Shown here: positions 41,826 through 50,760 of the stretch, in pieces
Position numbering within the stretch: position 1 is the first letter of the stretch
Layout of the letters: each line of letters begins with the position of its first letter
From: Bacillota bacterium
Lineage (GTDB): Bacteria; Bacillota; Clostridia; Lachnospirales; Lachnospiraceae
Reading direction: 5' to 3'
NCBI GenBank assembly: GCA_029224465.1
Contig: JAQXUQ010000030.1
Location: 1 to 64,000 of the forward strand
DNA: 64,000 nucleotides
The notes under the pieces: generated by a model
What the model was told of the DNA's origin: nothing
Database searches by the model: none
What the model saw: only the letters and a program-made list of their open reading frames with translations
Translations under genes and position numbers: made by a program

Positions 41826-43418
41826 ATGATTTCTGTAGAAACGATTATAACTGTAATAATTATTGCCGGCATTTTACTCATTCTCATGAGCGGTTATGTA
41901 AAGGCGCCGCCGGACAAGGCGTATATTATTTCCGGTTTCCGCAAGAAACCCAAGATTCTGATTGGAAGGGCGGGAATCAAAGTTCCTTTCCTGGAACGGC
42001 TGGATACCCTGTATCTGGGGCAGATGACCGTGGATATCAAAACAGAACAGTCAGTTCCGACGACCGACTTCATCAATGTCAATGTTGATGCCGTCGCAAA
42101 GGTGCGCATTTCTCCGGACGGGGAGGGAATCGAAAAGGCGTCAAGAAACTTCCTGAATAAAAAAGCAGAGCAGATCGCCATGGATCTGCAGGATTCCCTG
42201 CAGGGCAATATGCGTGAAATCATCGGAACGCTGACGCTCAAGGACATTAATACAAACCGGGATTCCTTCTCGGATCAGGTCATGATGAAGGCCGCCAAGG
42301 ATATGGAGAAGCTCGGCATTGAAATTCTCTCCTGCAACATCCAGAACGTAACGGACGAGAAGGGGCTGATTAACGATCTTGGTGCGGATAATACGTCCAA
42401 GATCAAGAAGGACGCGGCGATTGCCAAAGCACAGGCGGACCGGGATGTCGCAATTGCGCAGGCAGAAGCGAATAAGGCAGCAAATGATGCCCGTGTTCTT
42501 GCTGATACCGAGATCGCGCAGAAGAACAACGAGCTGGCGATCAAACAGTCGGAATTAAAGGTAATTTCAGATACCAAAAAGGCGGAGGCGGATGCGGCCT
42601 ACGAAATACAGAAGCAGGAGCAGCAGAAGAATATTGAGATTGCGACCGTCAACGCGCAGATCGCGAAAGCAGAGCGGGACTCCGAGCTGAAAAAGCAGGA
42701 AGTGTCCGTCATGCAGCAGTCTCTGGAGGCAGAAATCAATAGAAAGGCAGACGCAGAGAAATACCGCGTCGAGCAGGAAGCAGCCGCGGATCTTGCAAAG
42801 AGGCAGAGGGAAGCGGAAGCCAGAAAATACGAACAGGAGAAAGAGGCGGAGGCGAAGAAAACCGTTGCGGATGCCGCGAAGTATGCGGCGGAGCAGGAAG
42901 CAGCCGGCATCCGGGCAAAATACGAGGCGGAAGCGGCCGGTATTGCGCTGAAGGGCCGGGCGGAAGCGGAAGCCATGGAGAAGAAAGCGGAGGCATACCA
43001 GAAGTATAACAATGCGGCCATCGCGGAGATGCTGATCCGGGTACTGCCGGAAGTTGCCGGCGAGATCGCAAGACCCTTGTCGCAGATTGACAAGATCACG
43101 ATTATCGGCGGCGCCGATCAGGAGAACGGCGTTTCATCCATCGCATCCAATGTTCCGGTTGTGATGTCCAAGCTGTTCGAGTCCATGAAGGAAACCACAG
43201 GAATTGATCTCGGGGAGATCATGAAGGCCGGAACCTATGATGCCAAGGTAAACAGAAATGTTCATGTGACGGGGCTGGAAAATTGCGGAGCCGAAAAGAC
43301 GAATGCATCGGACCGGATGTCTGACACCGATTATGATCCGGAAAAACAGGAAACAGTCAAAAGTGAAAATGGTTCTGTCAGTGACAATGGTACTGAGACA
43401 AAGGAGCAGGGGAAATGA
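41826..43418 (+). CDS. Flotillin/SPFH-domain protein
   Basis: A 530-residue flotillin-like (FloT/YuaG-type) scaffold protein. An N-terminal membrane hairpin (about 7-25) is followed by an SPFH domain (about 30-190, with FINVNVDAVAKVRIS) and a long coiled coil rich in Ala, Glu and Lys (about 195-400). The C-terminal part contains MLIRVLPEVAGEIARPLSQIDKITI, the usual flotillin end, plus an acidic tail. It organises membrane domains in known cases. GGAGGGG precedes the ATG at 41826. Its stop overlaps the start of the surface protein as ATGA, so the two are translationally coupled. Confidence 0.92.
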   Translation: MISVETIITVIIIAGILLILMSGYVKAPPDKAYIISGFRKKPKILIGRAGIKVPFLERLDTLYLGQMTVDIKTEQSVPTTDFINVNVDAVAKVRISPDGEGIEKASRNFLNKKAEQIAMDLQDSLQGNMREIIGTLTLKDINTNRDSFSDQVMMKAAKDMEKLGIEILSCNIQNVTDEKGLINDLGADNTSKIKKDAAIAKAQADRDVAIAQAEANKAANDARVLADTEIAQKNNELAIKQSELKVISDTKKAEADAAYEIQKQEQQKNIEIATVNAQIAKAERDSELKKQEVSVMQQSLEAEINRKADAEKYRVEQEAAADLAKRQREAEARKYEQEKEAEAKKTVADAAKYAAEQEAAGIRAKYEAEAAGIALKGRAEAEAMEKKAEAYQKYNNAAIAEMLIRVLPEVAGEIARPLSQIDKITIIGGADQENGVSSIASNVPVVMSKLFESMKETTGIDLGEIMKAGTYDAKVNRNVHVTGLENCGAEKTNASDRMSDTDYDPEKQETVKSENGSVSDNGTETKEQGK

Positions 43419-46408
43419 AGAAAATCCGGCATATAGCGAAAGCGCTGGCGCTGATCATGACATTGGTGCTGCTGGCACAGAGCGGGCAAATGGTTTTTGC
43501 GGCGGAATCATTCCATGCGGAGTCTAAAAGTGTTTTGAACAGTGAACGGACAGAAGCTGCAGACGGAAATGCATCCGGGCAGGCAACGGATGTTTCCCTC
43601 TTGGATGATAAAGATGCACCAGCAGATAAAGCATGTATGGACGAAGAGGCAGCATTGGTGTCTGTCAGTGAAACGGAGGAGGAAACGGATTCTGCCGGCC
43701 AGCAGAAAGCAGATGCAAACGACCAGATCCAGAATGCAGATACCAATAATGCGGCATGCGATGATGGAATCAAGGTTAGAGACGATGCCCCGAAAGAGAC
43801 GCCGGATGCGGCCGCAATTGCAGAAGGTGAACAGGAAACCGTTTCTGGTACAGATGCATCCGGGCAGACACAGTATAACAATACACCCATTACCGGTTCA
43901 GGTAATTCTGGCGGAGTAACTGTAAATGTTAATGCGCCTGCAGGGAGCTTTCCGGAAGGAACGACACTGTCTGTTGTCCCGATGGATGAAAGCGAAACAG
44001 GCAATCTGATATCTGGCCTTTCAGATGTGGCAGCAGCTGCTGCATTCAACATCACATTTACGGATGCTGACGGGAATACAGTGCAGCCGGCGGAAGGAAA
44101 AGCGGTAGACGTTACATTTACAAATGAAGCAAATTTTGACATGACGGGCGGAAAGGAAATCTGCATTTATCATTTCGGAGATAATGGGCTGGAGAAGCTG
44201 GCTTCTCAGACTGTTTCCCAACCTGGAAGCAATTCTTCTATTTCCGTACAGGCTGCAAGCTTTTCACCGTATATTGAAGTATATACACTTGGCCCTGAAA
44301 CTTCCACCGAAGAGACAGCAAATGGTCCATCTTCTATTCAGCAAAAACCGGAAGGATACCTTACACTGCATGTTGAGAAAAAATGGGAAGGTGACGAAAC
44401 ACATCCTGATTCAATATCAGTGCACCTGTCTCCTGCGCTGGGACAATCCAATGATATCGTACTGAATGAACGTAATAATTGGGAAGGGGATTTTGCCGAT
44501 CTTCCTTTGTATGACGCCTCCGGAAAGGAAATAGAATATTCTGTTAGCGAAACTACAGTTGACGGATATACCGCCTCATACAGTTCTGCAACCGAGACAA
44601 GCCGGAAGGATTATTGGGTTATGGTGAATGCCCCGGAAGAGCTGGAGAATGGAAGAAAATATGTAATTGCCGCACAGGACTGGGGACAGGCGATCTATTA
44701 CAATAATCCGAATACATACTATTTTCTTAAAGGATCGGATTCCGGATACAACGGGTTAATCGGTCTCCATAGGATCGAACATACCAATACTGTATTTACC
44801 GGACCCAAAACAGGAAATGGTACACCGGAACTGGTTCTTGGAGGAAAAGCGTATGATGAATACCTTGATCCGGACAGCAGCACGACGAAAGAATTAGCTG
44901 CGAATGAAATGTGGCTTCTTGGGAAGCAAGGCTCCCTATGGATGCTTCAGAATGAAGAAACATCAGAACGCATGACATTGAAGGGCGAGAATAACTGGTG
45001 GGTTTACTGGAATCCGCATGTGTATTCATTTGTATGTTCCAATGAAGATGGCTGGCACGCAGATGAAAACGTGAATTATTCGCAGTTACTGGATATCACG
45101 GATGCGAATGATGGAATGGCCAGAATTTCGAGCAGGCAGGAATGGGGAAATTACGGGACGGATACCAGATATTTATATCTGAATCTGACTTCTTATGCTC
45201 AAACAACCGGTGCTGTCGATAATGCGGATCATGCTGGTCAGTTCAAGTTTTTCACACCGATAACAGAAGTAAAACAAACTATTACCATTACCAATACAAC
45301 CGATGACCAGGTATCAATACCTGTTATGAAGAAATGGGTTGGCCCGGAAAAAGAACAGGTAACGGTAATGCTCCTTGCAGACGGGGTGAAAAAACAAAGT
45401 GCTGTTTTGACCAGGGAAGATAGCTGGAAGACAACTTTCAGTAATCTGCCAAAATATGACAGTTTAGACGGGCAAGAGATTGTTTATTCTATTTCTGAGA
45501 TACCCGTTGATGGATATAGCAGCGTCATTAGTGGAACTGCCTGGGATGGATACACTATTACCAACACGATTGCCGGGAAAATCTCCATTCCGGTAACAAA
45601 AGTCTGGTCCGGCGGAACCGGTAGTAAGGCAGTTGTGCATCTGTTTGCGGACGGAGTAGAAATTGCGAGTCAGGAACTGAACGCCGGCTGTCAGTGGCAG
45701 CATACTTTTGAAAATCTTGATAAATATAAGGATGGAAAGGAAATCAGTTACACATTGACCGAAGACGGCATTCCCGGATACAGTTCTGCGATCACATACT
45801 CTGCCGAACGGGGATTTACGGTGACAAATACGAAGGACCCGGACGGACATCATGACGGTGGAGGCCATGGAGGTGATCACGGTAACGGAAGCGGACCCGG
45901 TGCGGTTGGCCTGTATAAGGTTGATGCCCAGACAGGAGCATATCTTGCCGGAGCGCAGTTCGCCCTGTACCGCTCGGACGGAACCTATATCGGCACTTAT
46001 ACGACTGACAGTAATGGATATTTGAAAGTTCAGAACCTTGCTTACGGCAGCTACTACTTTGCGGAAACAAAAGCGCCTGAAAACTATGTACTTGATCCGA
46101 ATTATGTTAGATTCACGCTGGATAAGGCGCACAGTACAGGAAACGCGTATCCGTGGAACATCAAGGTGTCGAACACGAAATCCGGAGTAAAAACCATCAC
46201 GGTCGGAGGAACCAAGACATGGGAGGAAAACAATAACGGAACAGGTGGACAGAAGACAGTTCCGAGTGCCGGAACGGAAGTATCAAGAAGTGTTGCAACA
46301 GGTGACGATTCACACATGATGCTTTACCTGCTCCTGATGATCGGAAGCCTGATCGTCCTGGCTGCAGATCTGGTTTTCCTGCGGAGACATAAAGAAGCGG
46401 GAAAGTAA
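43415..46408 (+). CDS. Large Cna-B repeat surface protein with C-terminal anchor
   Basis: A 997-residue secreted protein with signal peptide (1-30, AAES after cleavage), an acidic low-complexity region (about 35-150), a beta-rich ZU5-like domain (about 155-290), and four Cna-B/SpaA-type domains: near 315 (VEKKWEGDETHPDS), 630 (VMKKWVGPEKEQ), 720 (VTKVWSGGTG) and 830 (VDAQTGAYLAGAQFALYRSDG). A non-repeat region of about 240 residues lies after the first. The end has ATGDD, a hydrophobic segment and RRHKEAGK, a sortase-type sorting signal with a noncanonical pentapeptide. Adhesin or pilin-like role is likely. Confidence 0.88.
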   Translation: MKKIRHIAKALALIMTLVLLAQSGQMVFAAESFHAESKSVLNSERTEAADGNASGQATDVSLLDDKDAPADKACMDEEAALVSVSETEEETDSAGQQKADANDQIQNADTNNAACDDGIKVRDDAPKETPDAAAIAEGEQETVSGTDASGQTQYNNTPITGSGNSGGVTVNVNAPAGSFPEGTTLSVVPMDESETGNLISGLSDVAAAAAFNITFTDADGNTVQPAEGKAVDVTFTNEANFDMTGGKEICIYHFGDNGLEKLASQTVSQPGSNSSISVQAASFSPYIEVYTLGPETSTEETANGPSSIQQKPEGYLTLHVEKKWEGDETHPDSISVHLSPALGQSNDIVLNERNNWEGDFADLPLYDASGKEIEYSVSETTVDGYTASYSSATETSRKDYWVMVNAPEELENGRKYVIAAQDWGQAIYYNNPNTYYFLKGSDSGYNGLIGLHRIEHTNTVFTGPKTGNGTPELVLGGKAYDEYLDPDSSTTKELAANEMWLLGKQGSLWMLQNEETSERMTLKGENNWWVYWNPHVYSFVCSNEDGWHADENVNYSQLLDITDANDGMARISSRQEWGNYGTDTRYLYLNLTSYAQTTGAVDNADHAGQFKFFTPITEVKQTITITNTTDDQVSIPVMKKWVGPEKEQVTVMLLADGVKKQSAVLTREDSWKTTFSNLPKYDSLDGQEIVYSISEIPVDGYSSVISGTAWDGYTITNTIAGKISIPVTKVWSGGTGSKAVVHLFADGVEIASQELNAGCQWQHTFENLDKYKDGKEISYTLTEDGIPGYSSAITYSAERGFTVTNTKDPDGHHDGGGHGGDHGNGSGPGAVGLYKVDAQTGAYLAGAQFALYRSDGTYIGTYTTDSNGYLKVQNLAYGSYYFAETKAPENYVLDPNYVRFTLDKAHSTGNAYPWNIKVSNTKSGVKTITVGGTKTWEENNNGTGGQKTVPSAGTEVSRSVATGDDSHMMLYLLLMIGSLIVLAADLVFLRRHKEAGK

Positions 46409-46478
46409 CAGTACACATAGCTGCAAAATAACAAAGGATACATAGGACAGGCAGGAAGCCTGCCCGGAAAGGAAGACA

Positions 46479-46754
46479 ATGAATAAAAAAGAACTGACAG
46501 AGGCGGCTGCGTCGCAGAATCGGATTACCAGGGCGGAGGCCGAAAAGGTACTGAAATCTCTTACAGAGATCGTGACAAAGGCGCTTGCCAATGGTGAAAA
46601 AGTTGTTCTCCCCGGACTCGGAACCTTCGAGATATCGGAGCGTCCGGAACGGGACGGGCGGAATCCCCGTACCGGAGAAACGATAAAGATTGCCGCAGCT
46701 AAAACGGTGAAATTCAAACCCGGAAAGTCGCTGAAAGAAAGTATCAATCAATGA
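46479..46754 (+). CDS. HU-family DNA-binding protein
   Basis: A 91-residue histone-like protein with the family layout: helical N-terminus NKKELTEAAASQNRITRAEA, then VVLPGLGTFEI and the DNA-binding arm motif ERDGRNPRTGETIKI, ending FKPGKSLKESI. HU bends and compacts DNA. AAAGGAAG lies before the ATG. It lies between envelope genes, and a terminator follows. It may be a paralogue of the main HU; that cannot be told from this window. Confidence 0.93.
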   Translation: MNKKELTEAAASQNRITRAEAEKVLKSLTEIVTKALANGEKVVLPGLGTFEISERPERDGRNPRTGETIKIAAAKTVKFKPGKSLKESINQ

Positions 46755-46820
46755 TGTTTGCTCCTCAAAGCATTTTGATGAGCGGTGCATTTTCATAGGA
46801 GATGGATAAAACGTAATAGA

Positions 46821-46857
46821 GGCAGGGTACCGGGGAGATCCTGTGCCCTGCCTTTTT
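46821..46857 (+). terminator. Rho-independent terminator after the HU gene
   Basis: GGCAGGGTAC pairs with GTGCCCTGCC (one G-T) around a 12-base loop, followed by TTTTT. It lies 67 bases after the HU stop. Confidence 0.85.
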
Positions 46858-46951
46858 CACATTCACGAATTCACAACGGACAGGACTGGAGACAGCACAT
46901 GATTGCCAGATTTAATGCGCAGTGGAATGAATCTGAAAGGATGCGAAAACA

Positions 46952-47521
46952 ATGAAAAATTATTGCAGGATAGGCAAAGGAGCTGCAATTGTTTTGCTCA
47001 TGCTGCTGTTTTCCGGCTGCGGGGTCAAAAAGAACGCGGAGGAACAGGCTGTAAAATCTGTAACTGCAAAAACAGCGCTAAAAGATGCTGTTCAAACAGA
47101 CTATGGATGCTTCTCCCTTCCGTCAGGATGGGTAAAAAATGAAGAGCATTCCACTGACGATAAGCCATTCTTTGTTCCTGAAGATTATGGTGGCAACGGT
47201 ATTCCGGACAATATATCTGTTGAATACAGTACAAACCATTTCGCAAAAGAGAATATCGATGAATTTGGCAAAGCGATCCTTCGCCAGCTGAGCACGCAGT
47301 TACAGGGTGAGGCAGACGGACAGATCATTGCATCCGGCGGATCAACGGAAAACGGCAATCCATTGCTGGTTTATGAGTTTTCATTATCTGACCGTACCTG
47401 CACGCAATACTATATTGTTGGAGAGCGATGCCATGTGCTGATTTATGAGACAAATTTGGATAACTCCGAAGACTGTGATGCAGCTGCGAAAGAAATTGTA
47501 AATTCTTTCCAGTGGAAATAA
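46952..47521 (+). CDS. Small lipoprotein of unknown function
   Basis: A 189-residue lipoprotein. The signal peptide has a clear hydrophobic core (AAIVLLMLLF) and lipobox FSGC with Cys about 23. The mature part, about 165 residues, looks like a small alpha/beta domain (FSLPSGWVKNEEHST, LVYEFSLSDRTCTQYYIVGERCHVLIYETN), similar in feel to PsbP/DUF-type lipoproteins that fold alone. Followed 42 bases later by a small membrane protein. No function assigned. Confidence 0.7.
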   Translation: MKNYCRIGKGAAIVLLMLLFSGCGVKKNAEEQAVKSVTAKTALKDAVQTDYGCFSLPSGWVKNEEHSTDDKPFFVPEDYGGNGIPDNISVEYSTNHFAKENIDEFGKAILRQLSTQLQGEADGQIIASGGSTENGNPLLVYEFSLSDRTCTQYYIVGERCHVLIYETNLDNSEDCDAAAKEIVNSFQWK

Positions 47522-47563
47522 AAGGACCGGTTTCAGGACGGACGTACGATAAGAGGAGCGACT

Positions 47564-48001
47564 ATGACGAAAGAAGAACGCGCTGAAAAGTGGTTTGAAA
47601 GAGTACCTGGAGCCGATCAGCTTTCCATGGAAGAACGGGTGAATATATGCGACCGCGCCGCCAAGGGGACAGTGGTAATATTCTTTGTCTTTCTTGCGGG
47701 AGAATTCGTGATCTTGTATCTGATGAGCGGCGGAGCAGCTTTTGAATGGCTGGCAGAGCGGATAAACCGTTTTTCGGCAGACAGTCAGGGAACAAGACAG
47801 TATAAATCCTTAGCATGGTTTGGTGCAGTACTTCTTCTGCCGCTTTTGCTGTTGCCGATTGCTGCAGGACTAATCTATAGAAATAAACGCCTTGCTGCCC
47901 TTGTTAAGCAGGCCTGTGCTGACAGTAATAAGGGAACGGTGGAGAGTGAGCAGGTTAACATGCCGGCGATACAAGATGATTCAGTCAGATGTGCAGAGTA
48001 A
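47564..48001 (+). CDS. Small membrane protein, two transmembrane segments
   Basis: An unrecognised 145-residue protein. A charged N-terminal 35 residues are followed by two membrane segments (about 37-55 and 85-106), with basic residues after the second, so both termini are probably cytoplasmic. GAGGAG lies before the ATG. Its last 26 bases overlap the next gene, suggesting that the two are made together. Confidence 0.68.
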   Translation: MTKEERAEKWFERVPGADQLSMEERVNICDRAAKGTVVIFFVFLAGEFVILYLMSGGAAFEWLAERINRFSADSQGTRQYKSLAWFGAVLLLPLLLLPIAAGLIYRNKRLAALVKQACADSNKGTVESEQVNMPAIQDDSVRCAE

Positions 48002-48542
48002 TCCCGGGCAGCATAATATTCAGGAGACGAAATCCATCCTGCTTGCATTTGCGGAGAACAAATTGACCGGGAAATTTCCGGATAATATTGATGATTTAGA
48101 TCTGATGATTGCTTTTAGTCTGGCAGAGAAAGAAATTCGTGTGAGGAACGGTACTCTGGCCGGAGGAAAACATCAGGTGAAGTTTTCGGATATCCGCCGG
48201 GTTAAGTGCATATCAAATGGAACCCTGCGTAATCTCTATATTTATACCAGGGATAAAAGCGGATTCTTTGATGTCCCTGATATGAAAGTACCCGTGAATG
48301 AATTAACCCTGCCGATTCTGGAGGCGGTACTGGTCCGGAATACCGGAAAGGGTATAGACTTCAGCACTGGCGATGGATTCGATCAAAAGACAAGTGAGTA
48401 TATTCTGATTCGATATATGAACGCCAGCTTCTTTGCAAATGAAGACGGAAGCATTACGGATGACTGGCATAAGATTGCTTATGATCAGATCCGGTACTAT
48501 CAATCAGATATTAACATTGCTGAAAATGCCGAGGGTGAATAA
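47976..48542 (+). CDS. Protein of unknown function, PH-like
   Basis: An unrecognised 188-residue soluble protein with beta-strand patterns that recall PH-like domains (EIRVRNGTLAGGKHQVKFSDIRRV, then YIYTRDKSGFFDVPD). It overlaps the preceding membrane-protein gene by 26 bases. The start at 47976 is a guess: no good ribosome binding site is visible, so coupling to the upstream gene is likely. It may read out the membrane protein encoded before it. Confidence 0.6.
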   Translation: MIQSDVQSNPGQHNIQETKSILLAFAENKLTGKFPDNIDDLDLMIAFSLAEKEIRVRNGTLAGGKHQVKFSDIRRVKCISNGTLRNLYIYTRDKSGFFDVPDMKVPVNELTLPILEAVLVRNTGKGIDFSTGDGFDQKTSEYILIRYMNASFFANEDGSITDDWHKIAYDQIRYYQSDINIAENAEGE

Positions 48543-48785
48543 GCAGATAGATGAGGAGGTGTGGAACCGGAAACAGTTATGGAGCTGAAGTGGTAAGCTT
48601 ATTTTGGACAGGAAAGGATTATCAAGCTCCGCCTGTGTTGAGTTTATGAATCTATATTTCCGGCGAAATTCCAAAAGCACAGTCAGGAGGTAAGTAAAGT
48701 ACCAGAACGGATTCAGATGGTTTGCCTTGGCAGTCTTTCTTCAAATCACAACTTTCACTGTCAATGCATTTCAAAGATTGTCTGC

Positions 48786-49166
48786 CTACAAATGCTTTTT
48801 CCTTCTCCGGAGCTCTGCAAGAACAGTTGCTTTGTCTGCTTCCTTTTGGAGATTTTCTGCTATCTTGTCAACATTATTACCAGTTGCCATGACGTTTTCG
48901 ATAAACGATTGCGATTCATCCGGAAGACCGAAATGATCTCCTACCTTGTTGATAGCATTTTTCATACTGGAAGCTGCCAGAATCACAGCATCGATGTCTG
49001 AAGTCATGTTTCGGAAACCGTAATTCAGTAAAACAGAAGAACCACCAATTAGAATCAGCTTGGCAGGCATTCTCTTCCCGACCTGCTTTCGGTATTCTTT
49101 AGCTACTTCTTTCAAATAGATATCAATGTTTTCTCTTATGAATTCCGCATTCTGCTCAGATGACAT
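48786..49166 (-). pseudogene. Truncated nucleotidyltransferase-like gene
   Basis: 126 residues with a typical nucleotidyltransferase/DUF6036-like start (LILIGGSSVLLNYGFRNMTSDIDAVI, the G-S and D-x-D positions near 40-60). Members of this family are usually 180-250 residues, so the C-terminal half appears missing or replaced. Upstream on the minus strand, 49158-49262 encodes a 34-residue tail (ARLKASVYQSFFRAAEFMRF...) whose stop overlaps this start, like the end of a lost partner gene. The pair looks like the remains of an AbiE-like toxin-antitoxin module, but this is weakly supported. It is possibly still expressed. Confidence 0.45.
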
Positions 49167-49392
49167 TACGCACTTCGCTTTCTACGATATTAAATCGCAT
49201 AAACTCGGCGGCCCGAAAGAAAGACTGATACACGGAAGCTTTTAATCTCGCCTCAGTATATCAGTCTAAGCGCGTCGGGTGTCAAAATCGTCGCGTCCTT
49301 ATCTGTGCGCACGGTGTGAGAGGACAGCGGTCAATTACTCCTTCCTATTCGATCTGCTAAATCTTCTTTCCCAATGTCTTCTGATTGAAATA

Positions 49393-50739
49393 TTAACACA
49401 CTCCGATAGACGCAAGAATACAGGCAATCAATGTGACGATCAGAGGAATAACCGTATTCAGCCAGAATACATGAATGTATCCATCTTGGTGCTTCAGATG
49501 AGCAACACCCAGCGCAGCAGCGGTACCGCTTGAATGAGGAAGGGAGTCCAACCCTCCGGAAGCCATAACTGCAATACGATGAATAATCTGCGGATTGATG
49601 CCGAGTGCAAGATATTTGCCTACAAACATATTCAGTCCGATGCCGAGGGCGGCGGATGCGGAACCACAAATGCCGGCAGCTACGTTGACCGCAATAAACA
49701 ACTGGAAGATCGGCGGTCCAGGGATTTTATCCAACGAAGCCATTATGGTAGAGTATCCGCTCGTTGCAGCAGTGACTGACCCAAACCCGACCAGGACACA
49801 GACATTCAAGATAACCATAATGGAATTCTTGATACCATCCGTAAAGGTGCTGGCAAGATTAGTGTGTTCTGCTTTAAGAGCCGGTGCCAGAATGATCAGA
49901 GCGGCCAAAACAGCAATAGCCAGAGAGACAACGGCGTTCAGCTTAAATCCATTCAGAGCGACTAATAAAATAATGGAAGGAAGCAGGCAAACGAAGAGAT
50001 TGATTTTGGGAACATTTCCGGTGGCAATCGCTTCTGATGTTGATACGGAAGAGATTTCCGCTCCTGTTGGCATAAAATGTTCTCCTCTTTTGTCACTTTT
50101 GGTCAGAGCATGGCGGATATAGACAACGCTCAAAATGATGCAGATGACCGTTGAAATCAGCCCCAGAACCGGCGCGGCAGTGGCTTGTGTCCCCAGAACT
50201 TCCATGGGCATCAAGTTCTGTATAGCCGGCGTGCCGGGAAACATAGACATAGTAAAGCCACCGGAACCTATAGCACTCGTCATATACAGATGCCAAGGAA
50301 TATCAAACTCTTCGAACAGCTCTTTTCCAATAGAAACCAGTACGAATACGCAGCAAAAAAGATTGATGCCGCCGAGAGTCAGAATTGCTGTCATGATACC
50401 GATAGAAAGCACGGCAAGCAGACGCTGATATTTCTGCGGGGCAATTCGAACAAGCTTTGCAACACTGACTGCGATAACCTTTGCCGCACCGGAATCACTG
50501 ATGATTTTCGCAAAAATGGAACTGAGCGCAAACATCAGGAAGTAACTCTTCATAAAATTGGCAAATCCGGTCATATATGTATCGGTCATCAATTCCAGAA
50601 TATTTTGACCGGAAAAAGCCGCGACAACCAATGCTGCAAGCGGTGCAAGAATATATAGGGAAATTCCTCTCAACGAGAAGACGACCAGAATAGTTAGTCC
50701 AATGAGTATGCCAATGATGCTTATTATTTCTGCTGACAT
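49393..50739 (-). CDS. GntP-family permease
   Basis: A 448-residue membrane transporter with about twelve to fourteen segments. The family signatures are LGGINLFCCVFVLVSIGKEL near residue 121, GSGGFTMSMFPGTPAIQN near 157, and a C-terminal CGSASAALGIGLNMF near 357. GntP proteins import gluconate and other carboxylates by proton symport. AGGATATT lies upstream of the ATG. It is the second gene after the acetoacetate-decarboxylase-family gene (21 bases between), so the two likely form an operon for a keto acid. Confidence 0.9.
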   Translation of the reverse strand: MSAEIISIIGILIGLTILVVFSLRGISLYILAPLAALVVAAFSGQNILELMTDTYMTGFANFMKSYFLMFALSSIFAKIISDSGAAKVIAVSVAKLVRIAPQKYQRLLAVLSIGIMTAILTLGGINLFCCVFVLVSIGKELFEEFDIPWHLYMTSAIGSGGFTMSMFPGTPAIQNLMPMEVLGTQATAAPVLGLISTVICIILSVVYIRHALTKSDKRGEHFMPTGAEISSVSTSEAIATGNVPKINLFVCLLPSIILLVALNGFKLNAVVSLAIAVLAALIILAPALKAEHTNLASTFTDGIKNSIMVILNVCVLVGFGSVTAATSGYSTIMASLDKIPGPPIFQLFIAVNVAAGICGSASAALGIGLNMFVGKYLALGINPQIIHRIAVMASGGLDSLPHSSGTAAALGVAHLKHQDGYIHVFWLNTVIPLIVTLIACILASIGVC

Positions 50740-50760
50740 AATATCCTCCGGTAAGATTCT

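Noticed and set aside
48543-48785. Possible small gene with GAGGAGG near 48552
   Set aside because: Frames after the ribosome-binding-like sequence stop within a few codons; the stretch looks like decayed or noncoding DNA.
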